Both the position numbers and the translations under genes were made by a program. A stretch of 64,000 bases of DNA from Larix kaempferi. Its lineage: Eukaryota > Streptophyta > Pinopsida > Pinales > Pinaceae. Of this stretch, positions 48,492 through 60,256 are shown piece by piece (the first letter of the stretch is position 1; every line of letters begins with the position of its first letter). The notes below the pieces were generated by a model. That model made no database searches. It saw only the letters and a list, made by a program, of their open reading frames with translations, and had not been told where the DNA came from. The DNA is taken from contig BSBM01000047.1 in assembly GCA_027924585.1 (NCBI GenBank), forward strand, positions 27,337,001-27,401,000, given 5' to 3'.

Positions 48492-48501
48492 CTCCCCCTT
48501 T
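48492..48501 (-). other. Second polypurine-like tract
   Basis: ACTCCCCCTTTCGAGGAGGG at 48491 repeats the PPT region ACTCCCCCTTAACGAGAAGG at 46751. The tandem arrays lie exactly between the two copies. Confidence 0.6.
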
Positions 48502-48536
48502 CGAGGAGGGTCCTTCAAAACTACACAAAGCTCATC

Positions 48537-49870
48537 TCAGAAATACTCAAACTCTTCTTGAGACAGAGGTTTGGTAAATACATCAGCAACTTGTTCGTCA
48601 GTGCTCACATACTCGAGCTTGATATCTCCTTTCTGCACCATATCCCGTATATAGAAATATCGGATCTCTATGTGCTTTGACTTATCATGGAACACTGGAT
48701 TCTCTGTCATCTTGATACAACTCTGGTTGTCACACAGGATCACAGTAGAGTCCATCTCTAATTCAAACAATCCTGATAACAACTTTCGAAGCCATACCGC
48801 TTCACAAATAGTAGAGCAAGCAGCTATATATTCCGCTTCAGTTGTGTTGAGAGCCACACTAGACTGCTTCCTGCTAAAACACGAGATCATGGCAAATCCC
48901 AGAAAATAACATCCACTCGATGTACTTTTCCAGTCTCATACACTTCCTGCCCAATCAGCATCTATGTAGCCATACAATCTGAAGTCATGATCTCCAAGAC
49001 AACAATGACCAAAGTCTATCTTACCCTTTAGGTACCTTATCACATGCTTTGCAACTACCAGATGAACACGTCTAGATTCCACTAGATACTGACTTAAGGT
49101 GTTCACAGCAAAGCATATATCTGTCCTAGTATTCGTCAGATACATCAATGACCCAATAATCTGTCTGCGCAGAGTCACATCCACTAACTCTGATGAGTCA
49201 TCAGCTAACAATTTCAAGTCGGAACCCATGAGAGTGGCCATGTTTGTACATTCCAACATATCAAATCTTATCAAGATTTCCACAGCATAATTTCCTTGGT
49301 TGAGAAAGATTCTTTCTGAGCCTTGCCATACTTCCAGACCCAGGAAGTAATGCATCAATCCGAGATCTTTCATCTCAAATTCTGTAGCTAGCTTCTTCTT
49401 ACTTCCATGATCTGTTTCTCATTCCCTGTCAGAAATAGATCGACCACATACAATAATAGTATCATCCATAACCTTAAGGTAAAGGTTAGGATCAACTTTA
49501 CTTCTGGTAAATCCCAAGCTTGTCAATAAACTGTCAATTCTCCCTCTGTGACTGAACATCATTCCTACTCTGAGTGATCTTCTGCATATCTATCCGTGCC
49601 ATCTCCCGTCAGATGGGTCTATTGATATGAGCCTCAAGATCATTCGAACTTTGTGGTGAGTTCCTTCTTGCATTCATCTAAGAGAAGAATGTCATGTGAA
49701 TATATACACTATCTTCAACCCTGTATCAAAGGTTGAAATCCGCATCACCCATGGTGATCATTAATCTCATCAAATGACTATCGATCCTGGGTAAACGTAC
49801 AGAGCTTTCTTCAATTACACCATTAAGAGAATGGTCTTATCTAGCCACTTGGAGCAAACATCTCATCATG
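48537..49870 (-). pseudogene. Copia pol remnant: RT tail and RNase H
   Basis: The best-preserved frame begins near 49373 with MKDLGLMHYFLGLEV, typical of copia RT, continues to GYIDADWAGSV at 48940, meets a TGA where the family has an Arg codon, and goes on in the same frame through SCFSRKQSSVALNTTEAEYI, ILCDNQSCIKMTENPVFHDK, HIEIRYFYIRDMV and FTKPLSQEEFEYF to 48537. Upstream, 49400-49870 holds broken RT words in other frames. RNase H Asp (DADWAGS), Glu (TEAEY) and Asp (CDNQS) are present. RT catalytic YVDD is not intact. Confidence 0.88.
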
Positions 49871-52368
49871 ATCCTCTTCCTGTTTCTAAGAGAATCTTCT
49901 AGCCACGAGCCTTCTATAGTGTGTTTGATTTATAAGTCTTCTTGTTGAACATCCATCACTCATTCGTTGTTCATCATCATTCTTCATGATCTTTCCTACA
50001 AATCAAAGTTAATTACATTATTAGTAGTACTTCATAATCATCAAATCATGTTGACATGATAACCTATTATGCATACTGATATGATTCACATAGTTATGAA
50101 CTATCTTGACCAATACTTTGGCACAACACTTTTCCATATCCTGTATGCATACAGTGGCTATCTAGATGCCTTCCATCTCTACCAGAACATACTATCAAGA
50201 GCGTGCACAGATCTCAGCATGTCAGCAAAGAGCTTTCATTCTACACAAGCAACAATGGAATGTTTGTCCAACTTACCAATCATATGCATATTAGTGGTAT
50301 ACTATTCAATGAATGCTTACACTCAGCATGATACATTCTAGGAATACAAATATGCACACAACTATTACAAGCAATATCATTTACTATTTCAAAGATTCAA
50401 ATAACAACTCAAATACTCATCTTTTATGTTTGTGTGGTTGCCTCCCGCTTGATCTCTATATGTCTTTGAACTTCTATTCATTATGTACCACTATGCATGC
50501 TTAAGTGTGCACTAGTGTCATCCTCATGATCTCATACATAAACATACATTCATTAGTATAATCTCAATACTATCAAAACATTATAATTCTAAATAAACTT
50601 AAGTATGTATGGTCATGATCATTTCATACATAGGTATACTTACCTAAGATCCTAACAAAGTAGGATTCTAACTTGATGTAGGAAAACATACCTGGATTAT
50701 CAAGCTTGGTTATGTCTTAACATACCCAAACAATATCTTCTTTGTTCTCTTCAATTATTTAGAGACCTTGTGCCAGAACCTGCATATCTCATAAGTTAAG
50801 CATAATAGAACAAAGTCATGCATACCTTGTAAGTAGAGCTTCTATGTGGTCAAATACTATGGATGAGACTTTGTCCTTATGTCATCATGGTCATAGAACT
50901 TGATTTGTCTTTCTTGATGTACCTGTATCTTGTTAGCAGACAACATCATCCTCATACAATACAACAGTGCATTAGTACAATCATAAGTGTCATAACCCTA
51001 ATCAGTAAATGTATTCTATCATTCCAATGCATTCATACTTTTACTAGGGTAATAAGACAAGTCTAACAATAATCAAGATTGTACTAACCTAAATAATATG
51101 AAGACAATCATAAAATTAATCATGAACATATTTTAACACATACCTGTATCTCCTCAAGTCATACCTATCAGGATTGCTTTTAACCCAATCCACTTTGATT
51201 TGCTGAAGCTGGATCTGGAACTGGATTAGGGTTTGTCAGAGAAACCCTAAAAATTCAAACTTTGAATTTCAAACGTCTAAATGGATGGAAAGATGTGGCT
51301 TGCGGAGCTGATCAAGCTGGTATACTTCAATTTTGAAAACTGCAAAATTTGACCCCTCAAAATTGTCTTTGAAACTTCTGGATTCACTGGACAGGACCCC
51401 GAACTAGGGTTTGATAAAGCCCACCCTTATGCCAAATCAAAGGTTTGATCCAAAGCTCTAAACTTCAATTTTTCTAAGGAGCTTCCAGCCGTGGTCACAG
51501 ACTTCAAAAGTTCCAACTTTTGCAGAAGCCCTAATTTTCCACCTTTCCGATCAAAATCCCGAACTAGGGTTTGATCAAGCCCGGCCTTCTGCCCAACCAA
51601 AAAATTAGATCTTGGTCTCTAAATTTCAATTTTGATGAGTAGAATTCAGCCATGGTATCCTATTCCAATAATTTCCACTTTCTCTGAAACCCTAATTTCC
51701 CACAGCAGTGATGATTCAAGAATGAAGGTGCTCAAAATCCAAATATGTTTTGACAGAAATATGCACCTGATTGTTTCTGGGGTAACTCCGAAATTACAAA
51801 TCCACGGGGTCTGAAAATTCTCCCTGTGGTAGCCTGACCTGGAATCTTTCCAACCCCATAGGTTGGACCTCAATTGGATTTTCTGAGAGAGAGTTATGAC
51901 ACGTGTCGCAACATGACCTGTTTATGGGATAAAACAGGAGAGCGAACTTGTACGGCGTGCCACGTGTCACTGGTTCAACTTCGGCCTCTAAAAAACTTAC
52001 CTGAGAAACTAAATTCCATGCTCTACCTCTCACTTTTTACGAAATTTCATTTGGAGCTTCCTATCCCAAGTTGTGACCTTTTTTCCTAGGTCACCTGTTT
52101 ATGACTGAGATCTGGAAGAGGCGGAAACCCTAACTTGTACTGATCATAACTCACAAAGTACAACGAATTGGAGGCTGTCCTTTGGACACAAAGTACAAGG
52201 GTATGTTATCTATGACCTGTAAAGGTTTTCGATCCTGAACCTTTTCCAAAATGGATTTATAGCGAAAGTTCCACGATGACTGGGTTTTGCTATATAAAAC
52301 CCTAACCTTCAAATTGTCACAAGTGAAGCAAGTGTCATAAGTACCATACATTTCCTTCCTTCAGGTTA
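49871..52368 (-). other. Copia leader region without recognisable gag
   Basis: About 2.5 kb between the pol remnant and the PBS in which I find no gag, protease or integrase motif. A ~50-bp segment (CCCGAACTAGGGTTTGAT) is repeated at about 51390 and 51559, part of a ~168-bp imperfect duplication. Confidence 0.6.
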
Positions 52369-52380
52369 GCTCTGATACCA
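52369..52380 (-). other. Primer-binding site of the copia element
   Basis: On the minus strand TGGTATCAGAGC follows the 5' LTR end directly. This is the classic site complementary to initiator methionine tRNA used by many plant copia elements. Confidence 0.93.
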
Positions 52381-52974
52381 TGTTAAGATTCAATATGCTA
52401 AGACAGAAATATCAGCATTACATTTCATTTCACAACAATAGCATATACAGTATCACTGAAAGAACAACAAGCACAGCATAAACACAAGAGACACAGATTT
52501 ATCCTAGGAAACCCTCATGGGGTAGAAAACCCAGCAAAGCTTCCTCAATATAGATGACCAGCAAATACAAATATGTAAACCCTATACATGAGCTACTTCT
52601 CCTCCATATCAGATCTCTCCCTCACCTATGCGCCAATCACAAGTGAGTGCAATGTGTGTTAAATGAGGAACACGCCTCCTCTATTTATACACAACTCCGA
52701 CTTGTCTTTTACACAAGCTAGGTCGGCCCCAACTTAACCACTTTACATAATGTGACAGGGCCGACCCCACTAGGGTGGTCTAATAACCCTTTAACTCACA
52801 TAACACATACAGGGCCGACCCCCACTAGGGAAGTCTAATAACCCAAATTACCACATTATCCACGGAGGAATAAAACATCTCCGGATATACAATAAGGTCT
52901 TCACGGAGGAATGAAACATCTCCGGAATAATAAAGTACAAATATAATATTCTTAGAAGCTACAATATTTCAACA
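52381..52974 (-). repeat. 5' LTR of the copia element (594 bp)
   Basis: Pairs with 46157-46751. It carries the same minus-strand TATAAATA box (52682-52689) and the same GGCCGACCCC internal repeats. Transcription of the element would start here and run leftwards. Confidence 0.95.
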
Positions 52975-52979
52975 CAAAA
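52975..52979 (+). repeat. CAAAA target duplication, right of the copia element
   Basis: Second copy of the 5-bp duplication; sequence beyond it continues the LINE 3 3' region. Confidence 0.88.
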
Positions 52980-53171
52980 TGCTATCAAAGAGTCTACTAA
53001 CAAACATACAAACTTGCAGACATTATGCCTTAAAAATAGACATGCATACTAGCAGGCATATAACCTCGTAATAACTACCTAAAAGTTCTAATCAAATTGA
53101 TGCTGAAAAAAGAAAAATACATTCGGAGGTCTACATAGGCCTAGCAAACCAAAATTCTACCAGAAAACGCA

Positions 53172-53429
53172 TCAGAGCTCCTCACTCCTATCAGACTTGT
53201 TCAACAGAAGACGCTTCAGTTCAGTGCTTTCGCCATGGATGCTTTCGACATTTTCCTGAACCTGCTTAGTGATGCCTCGAATTACCCTGAGTTGTTCTGT
53301 GTCCCACAAATCACCTTCCTCCATAGCCACTTCCATGGCTTCCAGCTTTCCTTTCATCACGAGAGCCTCCAGCTTTGCTTCATGTTCCAATTTAGACAAG
53401 TGGTTTACCATATTCTTCCATTTTTCCAC
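53172..53429 (-). pseudogene. LINE 3 3' segment with coiled-coil-like frame
   Basis: An 85-codon open frame, downstream of the RNase H, is rich in Glu, Lys and Leu (LSKLEHEAKLEALVMKGKLE, ITKQVQENVESIHGESTELK) and would form a coiled coil. It is out of frame with ORF2 and separated from it by stops. It may be the remnant of an ORF2 C-terminal extension or of a third ORF. I recognise no family. Confidence 0.4.
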
Positions 53430-54031
53430 CTCAATTCGAAGGACGTGAACCTATGCTTCTAGAATTGCCAATCGGTCATTCATGACGCTGATGGAGGCCT
53501 CATAACCATGCTTATCAGGTTGACCGTAACAATGGTCTTGTTCCATGCTCAGACCAGAAGTCCCACCGGTGAAATCTCCAAACGAGTGATACCTGCGCTT
53601 CTTTCTACACTATACCCTGAGCTTGCTCCCAGTGCTGAAGACCATCCATATACCCTGGACAGGAGGGCGATTGCTTACGAAAATCAAGGGAATCACTTCC
53701 AAGAATGGGAATGGTGCTGATACGGTAAGGAAAACCTGGACCTGACATGTTTGCACTGCAATTAGGGAACTGGAGCTGCAAAACTAGAGTCGAGAATGCT
53801 ACTTGCCTAATACCCTGCTGTATGAAGTAGTTGGAACTGAGATGACCTTTCGAACTGACAGAAATCATGCATCTCATGTGATAGCAATGTGAATCCATCA
53901 TGCGAGTGTCCTTTCCTCGTAGAATCCAGTTGGGTTTCAAACCATAGCTTAAAAAATGATGCAGAGTGAAATTAGAAGGTGGTTGTGGCCTTAACAAGTC
54001 CCCTCGAAAAGATAATGGGGAAATGAGATTT

Positions 54032-57000
54032 TCATGGAATCCAAACATTGTTTCTAAGGGAGAGATTGCTAGCAAGTACACCTCTATCAATTCTAACACC
54101 CTCATTTTCCTTCTTGTCTGCTGCTTGATTGTTCGATCTCATGACATGGTAGAAGTTGATAGAATCAAATTCACTGACGATATACTTGAGTAGACTATGG
54201 ATTTTAGAAGAGGGGATTTTCTTGTTCATAATCAAATTCCTAGCCTCCCTAATGACTAACATTGAGTCACCGCACACCGCTAAATCAGTTACGCTCTCCT
54301 CTCTAGCAATCTCCAGACCTTTTGTAAGGGCGAGCCATTCTGCGCTATTGTTCATGTTTCTTCCGATACCCCAGGAATATTCCTTCATCTTGTTTCCAGC
54401 GGAGTCAAAGAGAACTCCTCCTGCACCTGCCAACCCAAGGTTTCCTTTCTAGGCACCATCGAAGAAGAGAGTGTTGCTTCCAATATTTTCCTTCCAGTTT
54501 TTAAGTTCCTCAGTACTCACCCTAAGGTGCCAATTCTGTGCGCCGGGTTTCTTTCTCATAACCGGAAGACAGAGTGAGGGGTTAGGGGATAAAAATTATG
54601 CTACCCATAATTTTTCTTCCAAAGTGAGGGGTTCCATTTTTATATTATTTATCCCCTATGTAAGCAATGCTTCAATCCAAAGTGCTTTCGTCAAGGCAAG
54701 AACTCAGGCAGGAGAAGAGATAACTCCATCAAACACCTCCTTGTTTCTTGTTGTCCAAATTCTCCAACATATAAACTTTGGGAGGGCTTCCCAGGCTCTC
54801 TTGAAGTCAGGCTTATTGAGTAGAGATCCCTTGAAGTAAGCCTTCCAATTAGCAAAGAGGTCGTTCCAATTTGTTGGAAGAATCACTGCAAAATTTAGAT
54901 CGAAGAAAGCCCTATGATAGACCTCCTGGGAAAATTTGCAATCTAGAAAAAGATATTCCACTGTTTCCTCCGAGTTTTTGCAGAAGATGCATCTCACAGG
55001 ACCCTCAATGCCTCTCTTTTTAAGATTCTCAGCATTAAGGATTTTCTTGTGTGCTAAAGTCCAAGTGAAAGCATTTATCTTCGAGAGACTATCCTTGCTC
55101 AAAAATTTAGACCATTTTTTGTCTTTGACCTTGCTGTTTATGTCCAAGTGTTGATAACTGGATTTGACAGTGTAAGCTTCGGTCTTGCCCCACCCTCTTC
55201 TGTCTAACATTTTCTTATGCACTGGGATGGCATCATGTAAAAGATCTAACAGGGTTTCATAGTCCATCTGAAGATGGCCCGGGATATCCATAGTGCGCCA
55301 ACCTACCCATCTACCTTTCTCTGACCAATCCGAGAGATCATACAAGGTGACAATGCTCCTTCTGTCCATCCAATCTTTGAGGTCACTGAAATTTTGTAGA
55401 AAATTAACAGGGGATCTTACATTCGGGCCTAGTCTGTCTCCCCAAATCTTGATCTTCTTACCATTGCCGAGGATCCAATAAGAGAAAATTTGCAGGATTG
55501 GAGCTGCCTTTTTACACAAATTCCAAATGGGTGTTCCAACTTTGTTCTGATCAATATTCCCCAAGCACAGCATTCTATTCCCCGTCATATATTTCTTGCA
55601 CAGGATCTCTTTCCACCAAGATTTCCTTCCTGTGATAGCTCTCCATAAAATCTTAGCACCTAACGCTATATTCATTAGCGAGGGATCTTGAATACCTGCC
55701 CCTCCAACATCTTTCGTTCTACACACCTTATCCCAACTCAAAAGATGGAATTTTTTAGCTCCATTGAACCTACCTCCTTCCCACAAAAATCTATGAAGTT
55801 CTTTTGTTATCTTAAGTACTACACCTTTGGGAGCTAAAGAGATAGAGCTGATATAAATATGATAGGCAGAGAGAACCAATTTAATCAAGACTATCTTTCC
55901 GGATAGATTAAGCCACCTAAATCCCCACGAGGTGATTTTTGCTTTTATCTTATCAATCAGGTCCTACCAATCCATAGCTTTCTTGTTTCCTTTAAAGATA
56001 GGGATACCTAGGTAGATAAAGGAATTCCATGCAGGACATCCTTCAAACCCCAATATCCTAGAAATTCTGGCTAAAGTTTCATTTGGACAGTTCCATCCAT
56101 AAATTTTGGATTTCATGGAATTGACTTTTCCGTCAGAAGCTTTGAGAAAGATATTTAAGGAATTCTTAAACCTTTTCGCTATGATAGTAGAAGCCCCTCC
56201 CAGCAGAATCATGTCATCGGTGAACTGAGCATGGTTAACAGCACGGACTCCTCTAGCAATCTTCAATCCCTTTAAATCCCCCACCCTTTGGAGAAGATTT
56301 AACTTTCGACTCAAAGATTCGGCCACCAAGAGATAAAGAAAGGGGGACAAAGGACACCCCTGCATTAGCCCTCTAGTTGCTTGAAAAAAGATTTATGCCT
56401 ATCGTTGATTAGCGGAACTATCCAAGGCCTGCTAATACAAGCTTTCACCTATCTAATAAACCTGTTAGAGAAACCAAATTTATTCATGATCTCAAATAAA
56501 AAGAAGTGATTTACTCTGTCGAAAGAATTTGCCATATCCAGTTTTATTACCATTCCCTGCTGCTTTCTCTCCATACTAGAATGTCTAGCCTCCTGCACAA
56601 TGATTATATTATCCAAAATTTGGCTCCTAGCTATGGAGCCACCTTGTGAGTCTGAGATTAGCTTGGCCATTAAATTTTTCATTCAAGTGGCTATGATCTT
56701 TGAGAGAATCTTGTAAGAGGTGTTACAAAGGGAAATAGGCCTGAATCTTGCAATAGAGTTGGGGTTGTTGTCTTTCGGCATGAGAGACAAGAATGAGGAG
56801 TTGGTTGCCCCCCTATTTTGTCCTTCTTCCTAGTCCAATCTAACATTCTCTTTAAATCATCTTTGATAATGTCCCAAGCTGCACTGTAGAAGTTAATAGT
56901 GAAACCGTCCGGCCCTGGAGCTTTATCCATTTGTAGTGACCAGACAACTTCCCTAATTTCATTTTCATAAATAGGTTTATTGAGCTCGTTATTCTCAACT

Positions 57001-58290
57001 ACAGAGATGAGAGAGGGGATACCTGTCAACAAGTCGGCTTGAGCTACTGGGTCAGTCTCATTGTTGTCGGTGTAGAGATTCTGGAAGTGCTCGAATGCGT
57101 GTAACTGGATCTCATCCTGTCCTTCAGTTCGATTCCCATAACTGTCTTTCAATTCTTTGATAGAGTTGAAGCTGAGTCTAACCTTAGTTTGCTTATGGAA
57201 ATATTTAGTATTGTTGTCCCCTCCTTTTAACCATAGCTTCCTAGATTTGATTCTTCAAATTTCCTCTTCATGTCTTGCCGCATTGAGAATTCTGAGATTT
57301 AGATCCTTTTCCTGGATGAGTGTAGAGTTTGTGATCTCACTGACCTCCATTTTACCATGTAGAGCGGCAAGTTCAGATTCCAAAGATCACTTAATGGAGG
57401 TTGGATTCTAATACTTCATTTTGGCCCAAGGTTTTAAAGCAGCTCGAACCACCCGGAGTTTACACTCCCAAATATAGATAGACGACCCTTGGAAGATGGT
57501 GGACCAAGCGTCGTGAATTATAGGTAAAAGGTTTGGATCATGCAGCCATAAGGGATTAAACCTGAACGGAATAGGCCCAAGACTTTCAGGGACATAGATC
57601 TTCAAACTAATGGGCTTGTGATCAGAGGTGGCTGACGGGAGGGCTTTTGCTGCTATAATGCAATTTTTAAGGAGAAAGGAGGAGCTAACCAAGAATCTGT
57701 CTAATTTGGCTGCAATGTGACCAATCCCAATTCTACGATTGCTCCAAGTGAACTTACCATTTTTCATTTCAGTGTCCAACAGATCTAACTCAGAGATTAA
57801 ATCCTCCATATTTTCACCGAAGGGGTCCCTGATCCTTGACGCACAACATTTTTCGTGCTGGTTTCTGGTAGTATTGAAATCTCCTACAATAATTCCATCC
57901 TTTCCCTGAAGATCATTTTTAAGATTTGTTAGATCCTCCCAAAAATTCTCCTTGTCCCTGTAGTGAGTTGGACCATACACATTGCAAATGTAGGTGGAAA
58001 GATGATTGCTTTTATTTTGAATTTCAAGTAGAAGCCAATGTTGGTTCTATATAGGTCTTGATAATGAAATTGCTGGAGAGGAAGGTAGCAATCCCCCGTG
58101 ACGCTCCTCTTGAATTATTAGCATGGCCATGGCTGCTCTTCCAAAAATGTCGTGAAAGCGCTATAACATCCACGCCCTGCATTTTTGTCTCCTAGAGAAG
58201 TACTAAGTCTGGTTTTTCAGTATTAATTAGATCTCTCAACGTATCAAATTTGCTAAAAACACCCCTACAATTCGAGGAGACAAGTTTCAT
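54032..58290 (-). pseudogene. LINE 3 ORF2: endonuclease, RT, zf-RVT, RNase H
   Basis: Would nick target DNA and copy the element's RNA there. From ATG 58290: MKLVSSNCRGVFSKFDTLRD, then TAG where the endonuclease usually has Gln; GDFNTTRNQHEKC and SATSDHKPISLK (57980-57590) are the endonuclease core. The RT covers NKPIYENEIREVVWSLQMDK and APGPDGFTINF (about 56920), VIKLDMANSFDRVNH, GLMQGCPLSPFLYLL and AQFTDDMILLGG, which keeps the two catalytic Asp as FTDD. zf-RVT CIFCKNSEETVEYLFLDC is near 54960. RNase H at 54450-54032 has AGAGGVLFDSAGN, the Glu in SAEWLALTKGLE and the Asp in VCGDSMLVI. Frameshifts near 58000, 56690 and 56400 plus several stops inactivate it; the 55970-54700 stretch is almost unbroken. 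Confidence 0.9.
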
Positions 58291-59636
58291 CACTTCTTGC
58301 TAGAGTGTGACCTTGCCCGAGGTTTTCCATCCAGTCTGGGTCCTCCCTGACTTTTATTCAATTGGAGTAACTTGGTATCTTCTATGCATTTTTGTCTTCC
58401 TAGATCTAGATCCATTTCTGCTTCTTACTCTCGAATCTGTCTCAACGTTTTCCTTCCTCTCGTATTAGGAACATCTAACAGATCCAATGGTTCCTGAGAC
58501 GAAGAGGGTTCTGGGGAAAGGATTTGTGGAATTACTTTGCTTTGTTTGACCCTGTCCGCCCATGTGCCTCCTGGAGTTAGCTTTTCATTCATTTCAGGGT
58601 CTAGGGTATCCGATAGGGATGTTGCAATCGAGTCTATTGGATCACTTGCTTCAACTGTTCCACACCCAATTTCTACATTTTCCTGAGGAGGAATTTCTCC
58701 TTCTTCCATGGCCAAAGCTTGAAATTGATTGTTGGCTATCACGTCTTTCTGCGTTTTTTCTTTTTCTTTTTGTTTCTCTTGATGTGATCTGGTTGCTGTC
58801 GTGGTTGACTGAACATTATTGCTTCCTTTTATAGTTTGCTTCCAGCCTTCTTCTTGATTCTATTCCTGAGCTTCGGATATAGTTTTTGGACAGTTTTTGG
58901 CAAAGTGGCCATACTCATGGCATTTCTTGCATTTGAAAGGTAGTTGTTCATAGTCTACTTTCTGAAGGTGTTCCCATCCCTCCATTTGAAGATTGACAAC
59001 TTCTGGTAACCCTTTTTCTAGATCAACTTCCACACAAATTCGAGCACAGGAGAACAGAGGCCCTTTAGGCTCAGCTTTGTCAATATAGGTACCCAAGGCA
59101 TTCCTGATTACCTGCAAGGTTTCATCATTCCAACAATGGAGAGGGAGATGAGGGAGATGAACCCAAACTGGGACTGCGAATGGGACGTATTTTTCTGGAT
59201 CGAAAGAAAGACTCCATCGATTTAGATAAAGGCCGCGGGTACCCAAAAATTAAGGACCGCTTTGAAAGATAAGATCCTGATCCACCTTATGTTCAAAGAG
59301 AAAGGTGAAGAAACCCTTACCACAGAAGCAGTGTTGAAAGCCCCTGGAGATTAGAGGCATCCAATTCTTATGAACCCAAGCATCCATAGTTTTAGGTGAA
59401 GGCCATATTCCTGTAAACTGACCAATCAAGCCTCGCTCATTCAAAGCAAGGGCTTTCAGACGTGAAGCTGTGGACGTGATATGGATTTGAGGAGCTACCA
59501 TTTGCTTGACAAAGGAGTCACTTGTGGAAGGAACAGCTTGAGACGGCAACGGAGGAGAGGCTGCAACCAGGGCTCGAAAATCCTCAGCAAGGCGGCGTCT
59601 TTTCTCAGCAGGGACAGGGTCAACAGGAGGATCCAT
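58290..59636 (-). pseudogene. LINE 3 ORF1 (DUF4283 and CCHC knuckle)
   Basis: Nucleic-acid-binding protein that would coat the element RNA. MDPPVDPVPAEKRRRLAEDF starts at 59636. GPLFSCARICVEVDLEKGLP and VHLPHLPLHCWNDETLQVIR are the DUF4283 core; CKKCHEYGHFAKNC is an intact CX2CX4HX4C zinc knuckle (about 58935-58895). The tail has GTWADRVKQSK. The frame runs uninterrupted by indels for 449 codons but has in-frame stops near 59250, 58860 and 58424. Its terminal TGA overlaps the ORF2 start as TGATG, a layout that suits termination-reinitiation. Confidence 0.88.
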
Positions 59637-59747
59637 TGGGGACCCGCACGGACGGGAGGGCCCTGAACAACACGCAGGCCAAGAAGCCCTAGGCGCTCAC
59701 AAGAGCCATGTGCAGTAATGTTTACAAGCGGGTCCTAAAATCATTAT

Positions 59748-59770
59748 ATTGATTGTGTATCCAAATAAAT
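59748..59770 (-). repeat. Target-site duplication of LINE 3, 5' side
   Basis: ATTGATTGTGTATCCAAATA plus AAT, matching 46000-46022 with four mismatches. Confidence 0.72.
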
Positions 59771-60156
59771 ATTGATGTACATGTTTTGATGGCATTTTAA
59801 ATTATACTCCATGCATAACATACCATAAAAGAAATCAAAGCCTTTCTACAATATCCAATAATTGATAAAGGGTTTATCTACAAAACCAATAGCAATGTCA
59901 AATGAAGCAAGGGTAAGGATCATTTCATAAAATCAATATCATTATTGAATTAACCAATGTATGATATGAATTAAACCTTTAATTTTATTTAAACAACATT
60001 GGAAATACAAGGGCAATTCACAGTTTAACCCATGATGGCATACACTAAACACCATCAAGGGTGAAGTTTGCATGATAAAATACTCTTGAAACAAAACAAC
60101 AATCACATGTATTCCATGAAAGTGTCGGCTATCGAACCATCAAATTACCATAACCA

Positions 60157-60256
60157 AAACATCACCACAAATATATGAAACCATCAACATAACATCACCA
60201 CAAATATATGAAACCATCAACATAACATCACCACAAATATATGAAACCATCAACAT
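60157..60256 (+). repeat. 33-bp tandem repeat, about three copies
   Basis: ACCATCAACATAACATCACC followed by ACAAATATATGAA is repeated back to back, nearly identical. Confidence 0.92.

Larger units (their letters stand above)
46157..52974 (-). mobile_element. Copia-type LTR retrotransposon, structurally complete ends
   Basis: LTRs at 46157-46751 and 52381-52974, TG...CA ends, 5-bp CAAAA duplication, PBS and PPT place the element on the minus strand. Internally only RT and RNase H remnants of pol survive (about 49870-48500); gag, protease and integrase are not recognisable in the 2.5 kb between PBS and pol. Four different tandem arrays fill 46960-48480 between pol and the 3' LTR. The copy cannot move on its own, but intact ends mean it could have been mobilised in trans. 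The two LTRs differ at about twenty positions by eye, so the insertion is not recent. Confidence 0.92.
46023..59747 (-). mobile_element. LINE 3, near full-length, carrying a nested copia element
   Basis: Minus-strand non-LTR retrotransposon. It starts at 59747, directly after one copy of a ~23-bp target duplication, and ends in a poly(A) tail (plus-strand T run 46022-46031) followed by the other copy. ORF1 (59636-58290) and ORF2 (from 58290) are both recognisable. The copia element at 46157-52974 sits in its 3' UTR, so the last ~120 bp of the LINE lie at 46032-46156. Without the insertion the LINE is about 6.9 kb. Four mismatches in the duplication and several frame breaks show it is old; the copia insertion is younger by nesting. 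Confidence 0.82.

Noticed and set aside
53605-54105. 166-codon minus-strand frame overlapping the LINE 3 RNase H end
   Set aside because: It overlaps the RNase H frame and shows no domain; most likely chance in the LINE 3' region.
60157-60256. CRISPR-like array (33-bp repeats)
   Set aside because: Repeats are back to back without spacers, in plant nuclear DNA. The same holds for the other short arrays.
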